Shown piece by piece: positions 1 to 7,220 of a stretch of 21,629 bases of DNA; within the stretch, counting starts at the first letter, position 1, and the number at the start of each line of letters is the position of its first letter. Made by a program: the position numbers and the translations under genes. Origin of the DNA: Euryarchaeota archaeon UBA54 (GTDB lineage Archaea; Thermoplasmatota; Poseidoniia; Poseidoniales; Thalassarchaeaceae); contig DAGM01000061.1 of assembly GCA_002495735.1 (NCBI GenBank), forward strand, positions 1-21,629, read 5' to 3'. The notes below the pieces were generated by a model. It was given only the letters and a program-made list of their open reading frames with translations, was not told where the DNA came from and made no database searches.

Positions 1-288
1 TCGTGAGACAGGTTTGTTGCTTTGTGGTTGAGGCGTATCAGGTGCCTGATCGGAAGGGCCCTTTAGTACGAGAGGAACGAGGGCTCGGAGCCACTAGTTT
101 ACCAGTTGTCCGGCAGGGCAACGCTGGGTAGCCACGCTCCAGCGGATAAGAGCTGAAAGCATCTAAGCTCGAAGTCGTCCGAAAGACGAGGCACCTCAGG
201 GGACTCGTAAAAGACGAGATTGATAGACAGCGGGTGTAAGGACCGAGGTTCGCCGAGGTCTTCAGCCCAGCTGCACTAACCCCCCGAG
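1..288 (+). rRNA. 23S ribosomal RNA, 3' end (partial)
   Basis: The window opens inside the last domain of large-subunit rRNA. The universally conserved sarcin-ricin loop (AGTACGAGAGGAAC) lies at 65-78, flanked by the pairing CCCTTT/GAGGG bases of its helix. The terminal-domain motifs follow, including AGCATCTAAG near 158-167 and GGGTGTAAG near 232-240, and the sequence ends in CACTAACC as expected for an archaeal 23S 3' end. The exact mature end cannot be fixed because the pairing 5' end is outside the window; 288 is an estimate. A 5S gene follows about 85 bases downstream on the same strand, so the two are probably co-transcribed. Open reading frames on either strand here are spurious. Confidence 0.97.
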
Positions 289-313
289 CATCAAAATCAA
301 TTTCTACAACACC

Positions 314-343
314 AGGCCTATTGTGGGCCTCTGTCCAACAGAG
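314..343 (+). other. Paired hairpins in the 23S-5S spacer
   Basis: Two adjacent small inverted repeats are visible in the spacer: AGGCC (314-318) with GGCCT (326-330), and CTCTGT (329-334) with ACAGAG (338-343) around a CCA loop. Their arms overlap by two bases, so they may be alternatives. They could be processing sites for the rRNA precursor. No tRNA is present in this spacer. Function is inferred only from position. Confidence 0.35.
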
Positions 344-372
344 CATATCAATTCATATTCGAAGGAAGAGTT

Positions 373-493
373 GTGCACGGCCACAGCGGAGGGGAGCTAC
401 CCGGTCCCATATCGAACCCGGAAGTCAAGCCCTCCTGCGTCGATTCTTGTACTGTGGCGCGAGAGCCCACGGGAACGTTCGTCGCTGTGCCAC
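373..493 (+). rRNA. 5S ribosomal RNA
   Basis: About 120 nt with typical 5S landmarks: the 5' stem GCACGGC pairs with GCTGTGC at the 3' end, followed by the ACAGCGG segment, CCCATATCGAACCCGGAAGTCAAG (the conserved loop B/C region, at about 406-429) and GGCGCGAGAGCC in the helix IV/loop E region. Length and order fit archaeal 5S rRNA. It lies just downstream of 23S on the same strand. Termini are estimated to within a few bases. Confidence 0.93.
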
Positions 494-561
494 TCTCCTT
501 CATCCCCGCAACAACTTAGAAATCACTGGCGGAGCCATAGTCAATACAACTAGGTGGAACA

Positions 562-1224
562 ATGTCAATCAGTACCGGAGATATCCTTGGCCACACTCAA
601 ATCGGTGTCTATCTGTCAGTTGTCGATAAGGTCCTATTCTATCCTCGGGCTCTCGATGATGTAGCCACTGAGGAGCTGAAGTCGGCATTCGATCTTGAGA
701 TGCACCCCTTCCTTGTCGGCGGCTCCTCACTGCTCGGAAGCTTGCTCAGTGGTAACGCCAAGGGGATCGCCGTGGCCGATATCGCTACTGAGGATGACCT
801 CGATGAACTGACAAGCTTCAGTGACGTGGTCGTTATGGAGAGCGGAGTAAACGCCGCGGGTAATTTGATTGAGTGCAATGCCCACGGCGCCGTGGTCAGC
901 CCGGTAGTACCTCAGAATGGCGTAGACATGATTGGCGAGGTCCTAGGGGTAGATGCTATCCGCAGTAAGGTGGCAGGACACGACACCGTCGGTAGCATGC
1001 TGGTGGCCAATGGTAATGGAGTGCTAGCTCACCCCGACATATCGAGGTCTGAGGCTAAATCTATTGAGTCCGTGATGAAAGTCCCAGTGATGGTAGGGAC
1101 AGTCACGTTCGGCTCACCTTATGTCGGAGCTGGATGCGCTGCCAGTGATACCCACGCTCTTGTAGGTGCAGGCTCGACGGGGCCTGAATTGAATCGCATC
1201 GAAGATGCACTCGGCCTAATCTAG
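562..1224 (+). CDS. eif6: Translation initiation factor 6 (aIF6)
   Basis: The 220-residue product has the length of archaeal aIF6, a pentein-fold protein that binds the large ribosomal subunit at the uL14/sarcin-ricin face and prevents premature joining with the small subunit. Recognisable repeats of the fold include NGNGVLAHPDIS (around residues 150-161), GTVTFGSPYVGAG (around 179-191) and the early NAKGIAVAD stretch. The ATG at 562 is preceded by AGGTGG five bases upstream, a usable Shine-Dalgarno site. The gene follows the 23S-5S genes by about 70 bases on the same strand, which fits a role in 50S maturation or recycling. Its stop shares the CTAG tetramer with the stop of the convergent threonine synthase gene. 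Confidence 0.95.
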   Translation: MSISTGDILGHTQIGVYLSVVDKVLFYPRALDDVATEELKSAFDLEMHPFLVGGSSLLGSLLSGNAKGIAVADIATEDDLDELTSFSDVVVMESGVNAAGNLIECNAHGAVVSPVVPQNGVDMIGEVLGVDAIRSKVAGHDTVGSMLVANGNGVLAHPDISRSEAKSIESVMKVPVMVGTVTFGSPYVGAGCAASDTHALVGAGSTGPELNRIEDALGLI

Positions 1225-2444
1225 CCAAACATCTGGTAGTCTATCTCGGCTTCCTTGTCTATTGATGAGGTCACCTCCGGCAGAGGGTACTTCAGGCCGG
1301 TAGCGGTGTTGAACAGGACGACGGTGTCATCTACGCCAATCAATCCCCTATCTAGTGCGGATTTACATGCAGCAGCAGTCGCCGCCCCTTCAGGGCACAT
1401 CAGCAATCCATCCTCTTGTCCTATTCCTTCTACCATGCTGTGTATCTCGTCGTCGCTGACAGCGATGGCAAAGCCCCCTGACTCACGCACGGCCTTCAGA
1501 ATCATGAAGTCCCCGAGGGCCGCAGGCACTCTGATTCCCGAGGCGTCTGTCTCGGCGTTCTCCCAGAACTCAGCGAACTCTGCACCTTCATCCCAGGCCT
1601 TGACTATGGGGGCGCATCCAGTCGACTGAACAGCTACCATCCGGGGCAATTCACAGTCTATCCAGCCCAATTCAATCAATTCTGCAAAAGCCTTCCACAT
1701 CCCAATAAGTCCGGTTCCACCGCCAGTGGGGTAGAAAATGACATCAGGTAATTGCCACCCCATCTGTTCAGCCAATTCAATTCCCATGGTCTTCTTCCCT
1801 TCGATGCGGTAAGGTTCCTTCAGAGTTGAGACCGCGAACCAACCAACATCATCGGAACCCTCTGCGATTATCTTACCACAGTCCCCAATCAGGCCGTTGA
1901 CAAGATGTGTATCGCCTCCCTGTGCCTCGGTCTCCCGAGTGTTGATTTCGGGCGTGTTATCAGGGCACAGAACCGTGGCCCTGATGCCAGCTCTGCTGGC
2001 ATATGCCGCAAGTGCCGAGCCGGCATTGCCGTTTGTCGGAACAGCGAGGTGCACGACTCCTAGTTGCTTGGCCATGGAAACCGCTAGTGCCAGCCCTCTA
2101 GCTTTGAACGAACCAGTGGGTAATCGCGACTCGTCCTTGACAATCACTTTTCCCGGTGCAGCACCAATCAGGTGAGCAGATCTCTCGAGTTTGACCAAGG
2201 GAGTGATGACCTCACCCAGTGAGACACGGTCTTCGGGTTTTGCTACCGGGAGTAGAGGGGAGTATCTCCAGAAACCTGGTTCTGTGGAGCCCTCAATATC
2301 AGCCCTGCTGATTTCTCTGCCCAGTCTATCAAGGTCATACCTGACAATAAGCGGTTTGCCAACATCGGAGACGGAATGGAGGCCGTCGGCAGAGTAGTGT
2401 TGACCAGTGTAAGCGCATTCGAGATGACTGACGTAAGAATCCAC
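1221..2444 (-). CDS. thrC: Threonine synthase (PLP-dependent)
   Basis: This 407-residue enzyme converts O-phosphohomoserine to threonine in the aspartate amino-acid pathway. The PLP lysine lies in GSFKARG (Lys114), preceded by KDESRLPT, and the phosphate-binding glycine loop is GGGTGLIG near residue 241. Its length fits the archaeal/plant-like threonine synthases. These often carry a Cys-rich N-terminal segment; here only C10 of LECAYTGQHY remains. The start is a GTG at 2444: an in-frame stop lies a short way upstream and no ATG fits. No clear Shine-Dalgarno site precedes it. It ends tail to tail with aIF6, sharing the CTAG at 1221-1224. It lies 37 bases after the small Cys/His gene and could be the last gene of the carboxylase transcript. 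Confidence 0.93.
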   Translation of the reverse strand: MDSYVSHLECAYTGQHYSADGLHSVSDVGKPLIVRYDLDRLGREISRADIEGSTEPGFWRYSPLLPVAKPEDRVSLGEVITPLVKLERSAHLIGAAPGKVIVKDESRLPTGSFKARGLALAVSMAKQLGVVHLAVPTNGNAGSALAAYASRAGIRATVLCPDNTPEINTRETEAQGGDTHLVNGLIGDCGKIIAEGSDDVGWFAVSTLKEPYRIEGKKTMGIELAEQMGWQLPDVIFYPTGGGTGLIGMWKAFAELIELGWIDCELPRMVAVQSTGCAPIVKAWDEGAEFAEFWENAETDASGIRVPAALGDFMILKAVRESGGFAIAVSDDEIHSMVEGIGQEDGLLMCPEGAATAAACKSALDRGLIGVDDTVVLFNTATGLKYPLPEVTSSIDKEAEIDYQMFG

Positions 2445-2481
2445 GAACTTACTGTAGGTGCCGATTCGATGAACCTACCGC

Positions 2482-2718
2482 TCATATCGCTGTAGGAGCA
2501 ACGTGATCGTCGCCCTTGTCCTCCGCATCCCTGACGCGGTTCCACACCGAAGTCATGAGCTCGTCGTGATGCTCTTTGCAGTAGTGGAATCTCCTATAGG
2601 CCTCTCTGAATGAATATGCTTTGCTCCCAGTGGCCACTAGGAATCCTTCGGGTGATAGGCGACTAATTTGTTCACCCTGATTCACACACTTCGGATAATC
2701 GCACTTCGGCACGAACAA
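2482..2718 (-). CDS. Small Cys/His-rich protein, possible zinc-binding
   Basis: A basic protein of about 78 residues that I do not recognise. It has a CDYPKC pair near the N-terminus and YCKEHH further on, which together could hold one zinc ion (CxxxxC...CxxHH). The tail is charged. The start is uncertain: TTG at 2718 lies eight bases after a GGTGAT Shine-Dalgarno-like site, TTG at 2727 almost touches that site, and GTG at 2712 is also possible. It sits between the biotin carrier gene and threonine synthase on the same strand, 27 to 45 bases from its neighbours, so it is probably co-transcribed with the carboxylase genes. Any functional link to carboxylation is unproven. Confidence 0.6.
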   Translation of the reverse strand: MFVPKCDYPKCVNQGEQISRLSPEGFLVATGSKAYSFREAYRRFHYCKEHHDELMTSVWNRVRDAEDKGDDHVAPTAI

Positions 2719-2753
2719 CCCTGTCAATCACCACTCTTGAACTCTGTGAATCA

Positions 2754-3161
2754 TCACACAGATTCGTCAAAAGGCTCGATAATGACGAGCGGCGCATTTG
2801 CCTCGACACTATCTCCTGATTCACAATTAACTTCGCTGACAGTCCCTGGAATGGGAGCTTGAATCTCATTCTGCATCTTCATGGCCTCTAGGATGAGTAG
2901 GACCTCTCCTTCTTCGACCCGGTCACCCACTGCTGCGTGTAGGGACACGACCTTCCCAGGGATAGAGGATGAGATGGTTCCAGATCGATTCTTTCTTCTG
3001 CCCCGCCTAGTTGAACGTCTTGTTACCTCGCCCGGCACTCCACTGTCAACTTGAATCGAGAACTCTCGACCGCCGACTCGTACTTTCCAAGTTTCACCAT
3101 CTCTCTCGATGTCGACCTCAAACTCCTCTCCATCTACGGTGACTTTCCTCTTCTCACTCAT
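2754..3161 (-). CDS. Biotin carboxyl carrier protein of acyl-CoA carboxylase
   Basis: This 135-residue protein carries the biotinyl domain that shuttles carboxyl groups between biotin carboxylase and carboxyltransferase. The biotin-accepting lysine is K95 in EAMKM, preceded by the conserved IPGKV of the first hammerhead strand. The N-terminal 40 residues form a strand-rich segment, followed by a very basic linker (residues 48-60, RRSTRRGRRKNRS). A GAGGTGA Shine-Dalgarno site at 3166-3172 overlaps the stop of the preceding gene, which fixes the ATG at 3161. The biotin carboxylase subunit is not in the window. The biotin ligase fusion at 17830-19209 could be the modifying enzyme. Confidence 0.95.
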   Translation of the reverse strand: MSEKRKVTVDGEEFEVDIERDGETWKVRVGGREFSIQVDSGVPGEVTRRSTRRGRRKNRSGTISSSIPGKVVSLHAAVGDRVEEGEVLLILEAMKMQNEIQAPIPGTVSEVNCESGDSVEANAPLVIIEPFDESV

Positions 3162-3165
3162 CGGC

Positions 3166-3172
3166 TCACCTC
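3166..3172 (-). promoter_or_regulatory. Shine-Dalgarno site for the biotin carrier gene
   Basis: On the minus strand this reads GAGGTGA, a good match to the archaeal anti-Shine-Dalgarno sequence. It ends four bases before the ATG at 3161 and overlaps the TGA stop of the upstream small gene, which suggests coupled translation. Confidence 0.75.
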
Positions 3173-3366
3173 GGGGTGCTCCGTCGCGTGCGCGCGCGGA
3201 ACAGGTTGCGTCTACCGATCAGCACCCGACGGTGATCGCGGGACCACGGATCTCCTGATTTTCTCTGTCCAGTAGGTCCCACAGCCTCACCTTCATCGGC
3301 TACTAACAATACAGCAGCCATGGCTGCAGCCAGTAACTTGGCTTCTCTGTCCGCGCGTTTCACCAT
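3166..3366 (-). CDS. Small basic accessory protein of the acyl-CoA carboxylase
   Basis: A 66-residue protein placed between carboxyltransferase and biotin carrier genes. Its first third is an Ala/Leu-rich helix (KLLAAAMAAVLLVADE) and its last third is strongly basic, with a Trp-containing segment (DPWSRDHRR) and RRNLFRAR. A third small subunit is known in some carboxylases: epsilon (AccE/PccE) in actinobacteria and PccX in haloarchaeal propionyl-CoA carboxylase. Position and the helix-then-W/R layout fit such a subunit, but I cannot show homology by eye. The ATG at 3366 follows GGAGTGAG; a GTG two codons upstream (3372) is the alternative. It is only nine bases from the pccB stop, and its own stop carries the Shine-Dalgarno site of the next gene. 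Confidence 0.65.
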   Translation of the reverse strand: MVKRADREAKLLAAAMAAVLLVADEGEAVGPTGQRKSGDPWSRDHRRVLIGRRNLFRARTRRSTPR

Positions 3367-3375
3367 TCTCACTCC

Positions 3376-4929
3376 TCACAGGGGGATGTTGCCGTGCTTC
3401 CTAGCAGGACGAATCTCCTCCTTCTCCAGTAATGCTCCTAGGGCGCGAATTAGGACAGCCCTGCTCTGATATGGTTGGATAACATCGTCGAGGTATCCGA
3501 GCGCAGCAGCCCTGTAAGGATTGGCAAATGTCTCCACATAATCATCAACTAACCTCTCCCTCTCCTGTTCCGGATTTCCGGAAGTCTGAATTCTCTGGCG
3601 ATGAATTATCTGGACTGCGCCGTCAGCCCCCATAACTGCCAGTTGAGCGGTCGGCCAGGCTATGTTGTAGTCGCCTCTGATGTGCTTGGAAGACATCACG
3701 TCGTAAGCGCCTCCGTACGCCTTTCGGGTAATGATAGTGAGTTTTGGCACGGTGGCTTCGGCATATGCATAGAGTAGTTTGGCCCCATGTCTGATGATGC
3801 CACCCCACTCTTGGCTTGCTCCCGGAAGGAATCCGGGCACATCGACGAATGTCAGGAGCGGCACGTTGAACGCGTCACAGAATCGGACGAACCTCGCACT
3901 CTTGATTGAAGCGTCGATGTCGAGGCACCCTGCTAGCACTTTGGGTTGATTCGCGACCACCCCAACAGTATGTCCTCCAAGGCGCCCGAATCCGACTACT
4001 ATGTTACGTGCGTAATCGGCCTGAACCTCTAGGAAGCCCCCATCGTCCAGCACAGATTCGACAGCAGTAACGATGTCGTATGGCTGACTGGGATCATCAG
4101 GGACAAGTGAGTCTAACTCGTCGCATGCCCTGTCATGAGGATCTGTCGTTGCAACGACAGGTGAATTTTCGAGATTGTTGGATGGAATCAGCCCCACGAG
4201 ATCTCTCACGATATTCAGTGCTTCTTCGTCGTCGCTCGCTGTGAAATGAGTCACTCCTGACTTAGTAGCATGAGTTGAAGCACCCCCTAAGTCCTCGAAC
4301 GTGACCTCCTCGTTAGTCACCGTTTTGATTACCTCCGGTCCGGTGATGAACATGTGAGATGTCTGATCTACCATAATTACGAAGTCCGTAATTGCTGGAG
4401 AATATACTGCCCCCCCTGCGCACGGCCCCATAATTACCGAAATCTGGGGGATGACTCCGCTGGCTCTGACATTCCTGAAGAAAATCTCAGCATACGAACC
4501 CAAGCTGGCGACCCCTTCTTGGATTCTAGCTCCTCCACTGTCATTCAGGCCTATGACTGGAGCGCCCGTCTTGAGGGCCATGTCCAGAATCTTGCATATC
4601 TTCAGTCCATGCATCTCTCCGAGAGATCCCCCATAGACCGTGAAGTCTTGAGCGAAACAGTACACCGTCCTACCTCCAATCGTACCGTGTCCGCAGACCA
4701 CTCCATCTCCAGGTATCACGTTACGGTCCATTTCGAAATCCCTGCATCTGTGCTCCACAAGTGTGTCAACCTCCATGAACGAATCTTCGTCGAGCAGCAA
4801 CTCGATTCTTTCCCTAGCCGTCAGCTTGCCCTTGGCGTGTTGCGCCGATACGCGAGCCTGACCCCCACCGCCTTCGGCGTGCGCTTTCCTGCGGCGGAGT
4901 TCTTCGACGCGCTCATCAGACTCGGTCAT
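3376..4929 (-). CDS. pccB: Acyl-CoA (probably propionyl-CoA) carboxylase, carboxyltransferase subunit
   Basis: This 517-residue protein is a full-length carboxyltransferase beta subunit, which transfers CO2 from carboxybiotin to an acyl-CoA. Family motifs appear in order: [15 protein letters not shown] (residues 34-48), the oxyanion-hole region [13 protein letters not shown] (128-140), [18 protein letters not shown], and [13 protein letters not shown] in the C-terminal half. The Asp of GGAYDVM matches the position reported in Streptomyces PccB (Asp422) to favour propionyl-CoA over acetyl-CoA, which with the divergent mutase genes suggests propionyl-CoA as substrate. The frame stays open upstream to 5127, but the extra 66 residues look non-coding and lie antisense to the mutase gene. 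The ATG at 4929, giving [16 protein letters not shown], matches the family start. No Shine-Dalgarno site is seen, so the mRNA may be leaderless. Confidence 0.95.
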   Translation of the reverse strand: MTESDERVEELRRRKAHAEGGGGQARVSAQHAKGKLTARERIELLLDEDSFMEVDTLVEHRCRDFEMDRNVIPGDGVVCGHGTIGGRTVYCFAQDFTVYGGSLGEMHGLKICKILDMALKTGAPVIGLNDSGGARIQEGVASLGSYAEIFFRNVRASGVIPQISVIMGPCAGGAVYSPAITDFVIMVDQTSHMFITGPEVIKTVTNEEVTFEDLGGASTHATKSGVTHFTASDDEEALNIVRDLVGLIPSNNLENSPVVATTDPHDRACDELDSLVPDDPSQPYDIVTAVESVLDDGGFLEVQADYARNIVVGFGRLGGHTVGVVANQPKVLAGCLDIDASIKSARFVRFCDAFNVPLLTFVDVPGFLPGASQEWGGIIRHGAKLLYAYAEATVPKLTIITRKAYGGAYDVMSSKHIRGDYNIAWPTAQLAVMGADGAVQIIHRQRIQTSGNPEQERERLVDDYVETFANPYRAAALGYLDDVIQPYQSRAVLIRALGALLEKEEIRPARKHGNIPL

Positions 4930-5040
4930 GTACCCGAAGGTAGGAAAACCACGCCAATGAGCATTCCCGTTAGGGATGCCGCTAGTCTCACGCGTCATCG
5001 GTTGCTTGAAGGCTGTCTTCCAACTCCCAGTTTCGTCGAA
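4930..5040. promoter_or_regulatory. Divergent promoter region between pccB and the mutase subunit
   Basis: These 111 bases separate two genes of the same pathway that read outward. The promoters for both should lie here, but I could not assign a convincing TATA box or an operator. An in-frame ATG at 4957 could extend the mutase gene into it by 28 codons. Confidence 0.5.
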
Positions 5041-5478
5041 ATGCGTATCGTGATTGCTAAACCCGGGCTCGATGGTCACGACAGGGGGGCGAAAGTCATC
5101 GCCCGAGCTCTCAGGGACGGTGGCCACGAGGTTGTTTACACCGGACTGCGTAAGACACCAGAGGAAATCGTCAGAATCGTAATGGATGAGGACGCCACGG
5201 CTCTCGGACTTTCCACTCTTTCAGGAGCTCACGAGGTCCTCGTTCCTGCAATCTGTAACGGACTCAGGGACGAAGGACTCTCTGAGGTAGTAGTCTTCGC
5301 TGGTGGCATCATCCCCTCTGGCGATCACGATTCGCTTCATGACCAAGGGGTCCGGGCCATATTCGGGCCGGGCACGCGTACCTCTGAGATTCTAGATTTC
5401 CTCGAGACTACATCCCAGCGAATTGAGTCGGGGCAGTCGGTAGGAATAGGGGAGAACTCTGGATGGCGATGGGGTTGA
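5041..5478 (+). CDS. mcmB: Methylmalonyl-CoA mutase, cobalamin-binding (C-terminal) subunit
   Basis: This 145-residue stand-alone B12-binding domain belongs to the mutase that interconverts R-methylmalonyl-CoA and succinyl-CoA. The cobalamin signature DxHxxG reads LDGHDRG at residues 10-16, followed by [12 protein letters not shown] and the later parts of the Rossmann-like fold: [18 protein letters not shown] (usually GG.IP) and IFGPGT. The ATG at 5041 gives the family's usual short lead-in ([14 protein letters not shown]). The frame is open far upstream, but only antisense to pccB. In many archaea the catalytic barrel and B12 domain are separate proteins; the barrel subunit is not in this window. 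The 3' end overlaps the MeaB gene by 16 bases. Confidence 0.93.
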   Translation: MRIVIAKPGLDGHDRGAKVIARALRDGGHEVVYTGLRKTPEEIVRIVMDEDATALGLSTLSGAHEVLVPAICNGLRDEGLSEVVVFAGGIIPSGDHDSLHDQGVRAIFGPGTRTSEILDFLETTSQRIESGQSVGIGENSGWRWG

Positions 5479-6329
5479 ATGACTTCGAGTTGTTGAATTC
5501 GGCACTTTCAGGAAACCGCAGAGATTTATCCAAGATTCTCACGGCCATCGAGGACGGTGCCAGTTTTGAGATGGGCCCGCAAGACCCTTGGACACTCGGA
5601 GTCACTGGGCCTCCAGGAGTCGGCAAGTCATCATTGATAGGCAGGCTGATTTCAAAGTGGATCGACAGAGGAGAAAAAGTCGCCGTTCTGGCCGTCGACC
5701 CGTCGTCACCGAACAGTGGCGGCGCTCTACTCGCAGACAGAATGAGGATGGGCGCTACCGATTCAAGTGACTCTGTCTTCGTCAGATCATTGGCCACTAG
5801 GAACCATCCAGGAGGGATGGCTTCCCGCCTCTCTCCAATGATCGAATGCCTAGCTGCATGTGGCTGGAGCAGGATAGTCATCGAGACAGTCGGCGCAGGC
5901 CAATCAGAGATCCGAATCGTCGCCTTCGCTGACCGGGTGCTTCTGGTGGACGGACCTGACAGAGGGGACATTGTGCAGGCTGAGAAGGCCGGTATCATGG
6001 AGTTGGCAGATGTCATCGCGATTAACAAATCAGATATGCCAAATTCCCATCATGCCGCAGATTCAGTGCGCTCTGCTCTCGGGCTGAGTCAGGGTTCGCA
6101 GCCCCAAGTCCACTTGGTTTCGGCACATGACGGGTCAGGAGTGGATGAGTTGCTGGAGGAAATTGAGGCATGCTCGATATCTAATCTAAGGGGGCGTCTT
6201 AGAACTAGGGAGAGGCTGCTCTCGTTGTGGGATTCCCGCCTCCTCGACCACCCTAGGATAAATGAGGTGCTGTATGCTGTTGAAACCGGAAGTATAACGC
6301 TCGATGAGGCTGTGGAATCGCTGAAATAG
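5463..6329 (+). CDS. meaB: Methylmalonyl-CoA mutase-associated G3E GTPase MeaB
   Basis: A 288-residue P-loop GTPase of the MeaB/ArgK group, which gates cobalamin loading and protects methylmalonyl-CoA mutase from inactivation. Visible motifs are Walker A GPPGVGKS (residues 49-56), VDPSSPNSGGALLADRMRM (79-97, with the switch region), ETVGAGQSE (141-149) and the guanine-specificity motif NKSD (188-191). The overlap with the mutase subunit gene indicates translational coupling and fits a chaperone working on that enzyme. ATG codons occur at 5463 and 5469; either could be used. Length is a little shorter than bacterial MeaB proteins (about 310-330), mainly at the C-terminal dimerisation arm. Confidence 0.92.
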   Translation: MAMGLNDFELLNSALSGNRRDLSKILTAIEDGASFEMGPQDPWTLGVTGPPGVGKSSLIGRLISKWIDRGEKVAVLAVDPSSPNSGGALLADRMRMGATDSSDSVFVRSLATRNHPGGMASRLSPMIECLAACGWSRIVIETVGAGQSEIRIVAFADRVLLVDGPDRGDIVQAEKAGIMELADVIAINKSDMPNSHHAADSVRSALGLSQGSQPQVHLVSAHDGSGVDELLEEIEACSISNLRGRLRTRERLLSLWDSRLLDHPRINEVLYAVETGSITLDEAVESLK

Positions 6330-6350
6330 TAAGTCAGGAGAGGTTCTGGG

Positions 6351-7004
6351 ATGGGTGAATCAGAGACTAATTTCGACATCGATCACGTGGAACATTCAGT
6401 CGGAGGGTTCGGTGGCCATGCGTTCAGGCGCCTTACACATGTATCGATGGCAGCTATTCCACTAGTATACTACACCCGTGGGGATGATGTCGCAGGCTAT
6501 TTCTCAGTCGGACTCGATGAGTTGGTTAGTTACGTCTTCCTCATGATTCTCGTCATCGAAACCATCAGATTGCAGTTCGGAATCGTCATTGTCGGTCAGA
6601 GGGAGTATGAATCCAAGCAGATTTCGGCCCTCGCATGGGGTGCTTTCGCAGTCTGCCTAACTCTTCTGATTACAGGCATGGAACCATTCTCGAGTGGTAC
6701 CGGGATTAAATCCGGAATTTACGGTATCCCGCTGATTTTCGGCCTTACGTTCGTCGACCCCTTGATGGGTGAGATAAAGCGCCAGAAGCAAGATTTGAGA
6801 CTAGCAATAACCATAGGTCTAGCAGTTTCGTTTGTCATATGGGTCGGATGCAGTTTTTGGCTTGGGACTCCGCTGTGGATATGCATCCTCCTAGCCCCTC
6901 TCACAGTCCTAGGGGAACTGCCGAGGGTCAAGTACATCGATGACAATGCGACGATGATCCTCTTCCCTCTCGCCGCCCTACTGATGCTCAGCCCTTTCTT
7001 GTGA
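6351..7004 (+). CDS. Dolichol kinase/phytol kinase-like integral membrane protein
   Basis: A 217-residue polytopic membrane protein with about six or seven hydrophobic segments after a charged 20-residue N-terminus. Features recalling the polyprenol kinase/CTP-transferase group (SEC59, VTE5) are FRRLTHV at the N-terminus, ETIRLQFG, a QISALAWG segment, FVDPLMGEIKR and the C-terminal ELPRVKYIDDNATM, which resembles the E...DDN signature. Such enzymes phosphorylate isoprenoid alcohols with CTP, feeding archaeal lipid or glycosylation carriers; the substrate here is unknown. GGAGAGGT lies just upstream of the ATG at 6351. It begins 21 bases after MeaB, so it may share that transcript without sharing its pathway. 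Confidence 0.7.
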   Translation: MGESETNFDIDHVEHSVGGFGGHAFRRLTHVSMAAIPLVYYTRGDDVAGYFSVGLDELVSYVFLMILVIETIRLQFGIVIVGQREYESKQISALAWGAFAVCLTLLITGMEPFSSGTGIKSGIYGIPLIFGLTFVDPLMGEIKRQKQDLRLAITIGLAVSFVIWVGCSFWLGTPLWICILLAPLTVLGELPRVKYIDDNATMILFPLAALLMLSPFL

Positions 7005-7017
7005 GTCTCAGCCCGTC

Positions 7018-7031
7018 ATCTTTACAATCCG
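7018..7031 (+). promoter_or_regulatory. Possible TATA element for the 39-aa gene
   Basis: The T/A-rich stretch TCTTTACAATCCGG is centred about 30 bases before the ATG at 7056, the distance expected for an archaeal TATA box serving a leaderless transcript. Assigned by eye only. Confidence 0.4.
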
Positions 7032-7055
7032 GTTTCATCTGGCCAGTGCGTTAGC

Positions 7056-7175
7056 ATGTCAGATGAGGGTTCGAGAGGGGACATCATAGATTCCCCTTTA
7101 TCTCAAAACACGTATGTTCTGATATGGACCCTAGCTTCACTGGTTTCGTTCGCTATCTTCGTGGTGTACTTCTGA
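7056..7175 (+). CDS. 39-aa single-pass membrane micropeptide
   Basis: A short frame with ATG at 7056 and TGA at 7173-7175. The product has a charged N-terminus (MSDEGSRGDIIDSPLS) followed by one hydrophobic helix (from about residue 20, YVLIWTLASLVSFAIFVVYF) reaching the C-terminus. An acidic soluble head plus a clean transmembrane helix is a pattern of real small membrane proteins rather than chance. A TATA-like element at the leaderless distance supports it. It lies between the dolichol-kinase-like gene and asparagine synthase. Family unknown; it could be a small subunit or regulator of a membrane complex. Confidence 0.55.
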   Translation: MSDEGSRGDIIDSPLSQNTYVLIWTLASLVSFAIFVVYF

Positions 7176-7188
7176 TTGCCCCCTGCAT

Positions 7189-7197
7189 AGTATAATG
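7189..7197 (+). promoter_or_regulatory. TATA box for asparagine synthase
   Basis: AGTATAATG contains TATAAT at 7191-7196, 25-30 bases before the GTG start at 7221. This spacing fits transcription starting at or next to the start codon, that is, a leaderless mRNA; no Shine-Dalgarno site is seen. Confidence 0.6.
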
Positions 7198-7220
7198 ACG
7201 GGATTGTTTCTCGCATATTC

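Noticed and set aside
38..629. Open frames on both strands over the start of the window
   Set aside because: They lie within or next to 23S and 5S rRNA and show no protein features.
4354..5040. Upstream extension of the mutase subunit frame (to a 374-aa protein)
   Set aside because: It is antisense to well-conserved pccB codons, and the family start [14 protein letters not shown] is at 5041. Only the ATG at 4957 is a remote alternative.
4930..5127. 66-residue N-terminal extension of the carboxyltransferase
   Set aside because: It is antisense to the mutase gene and unlike the family; the natural start is the ATG at 4929.
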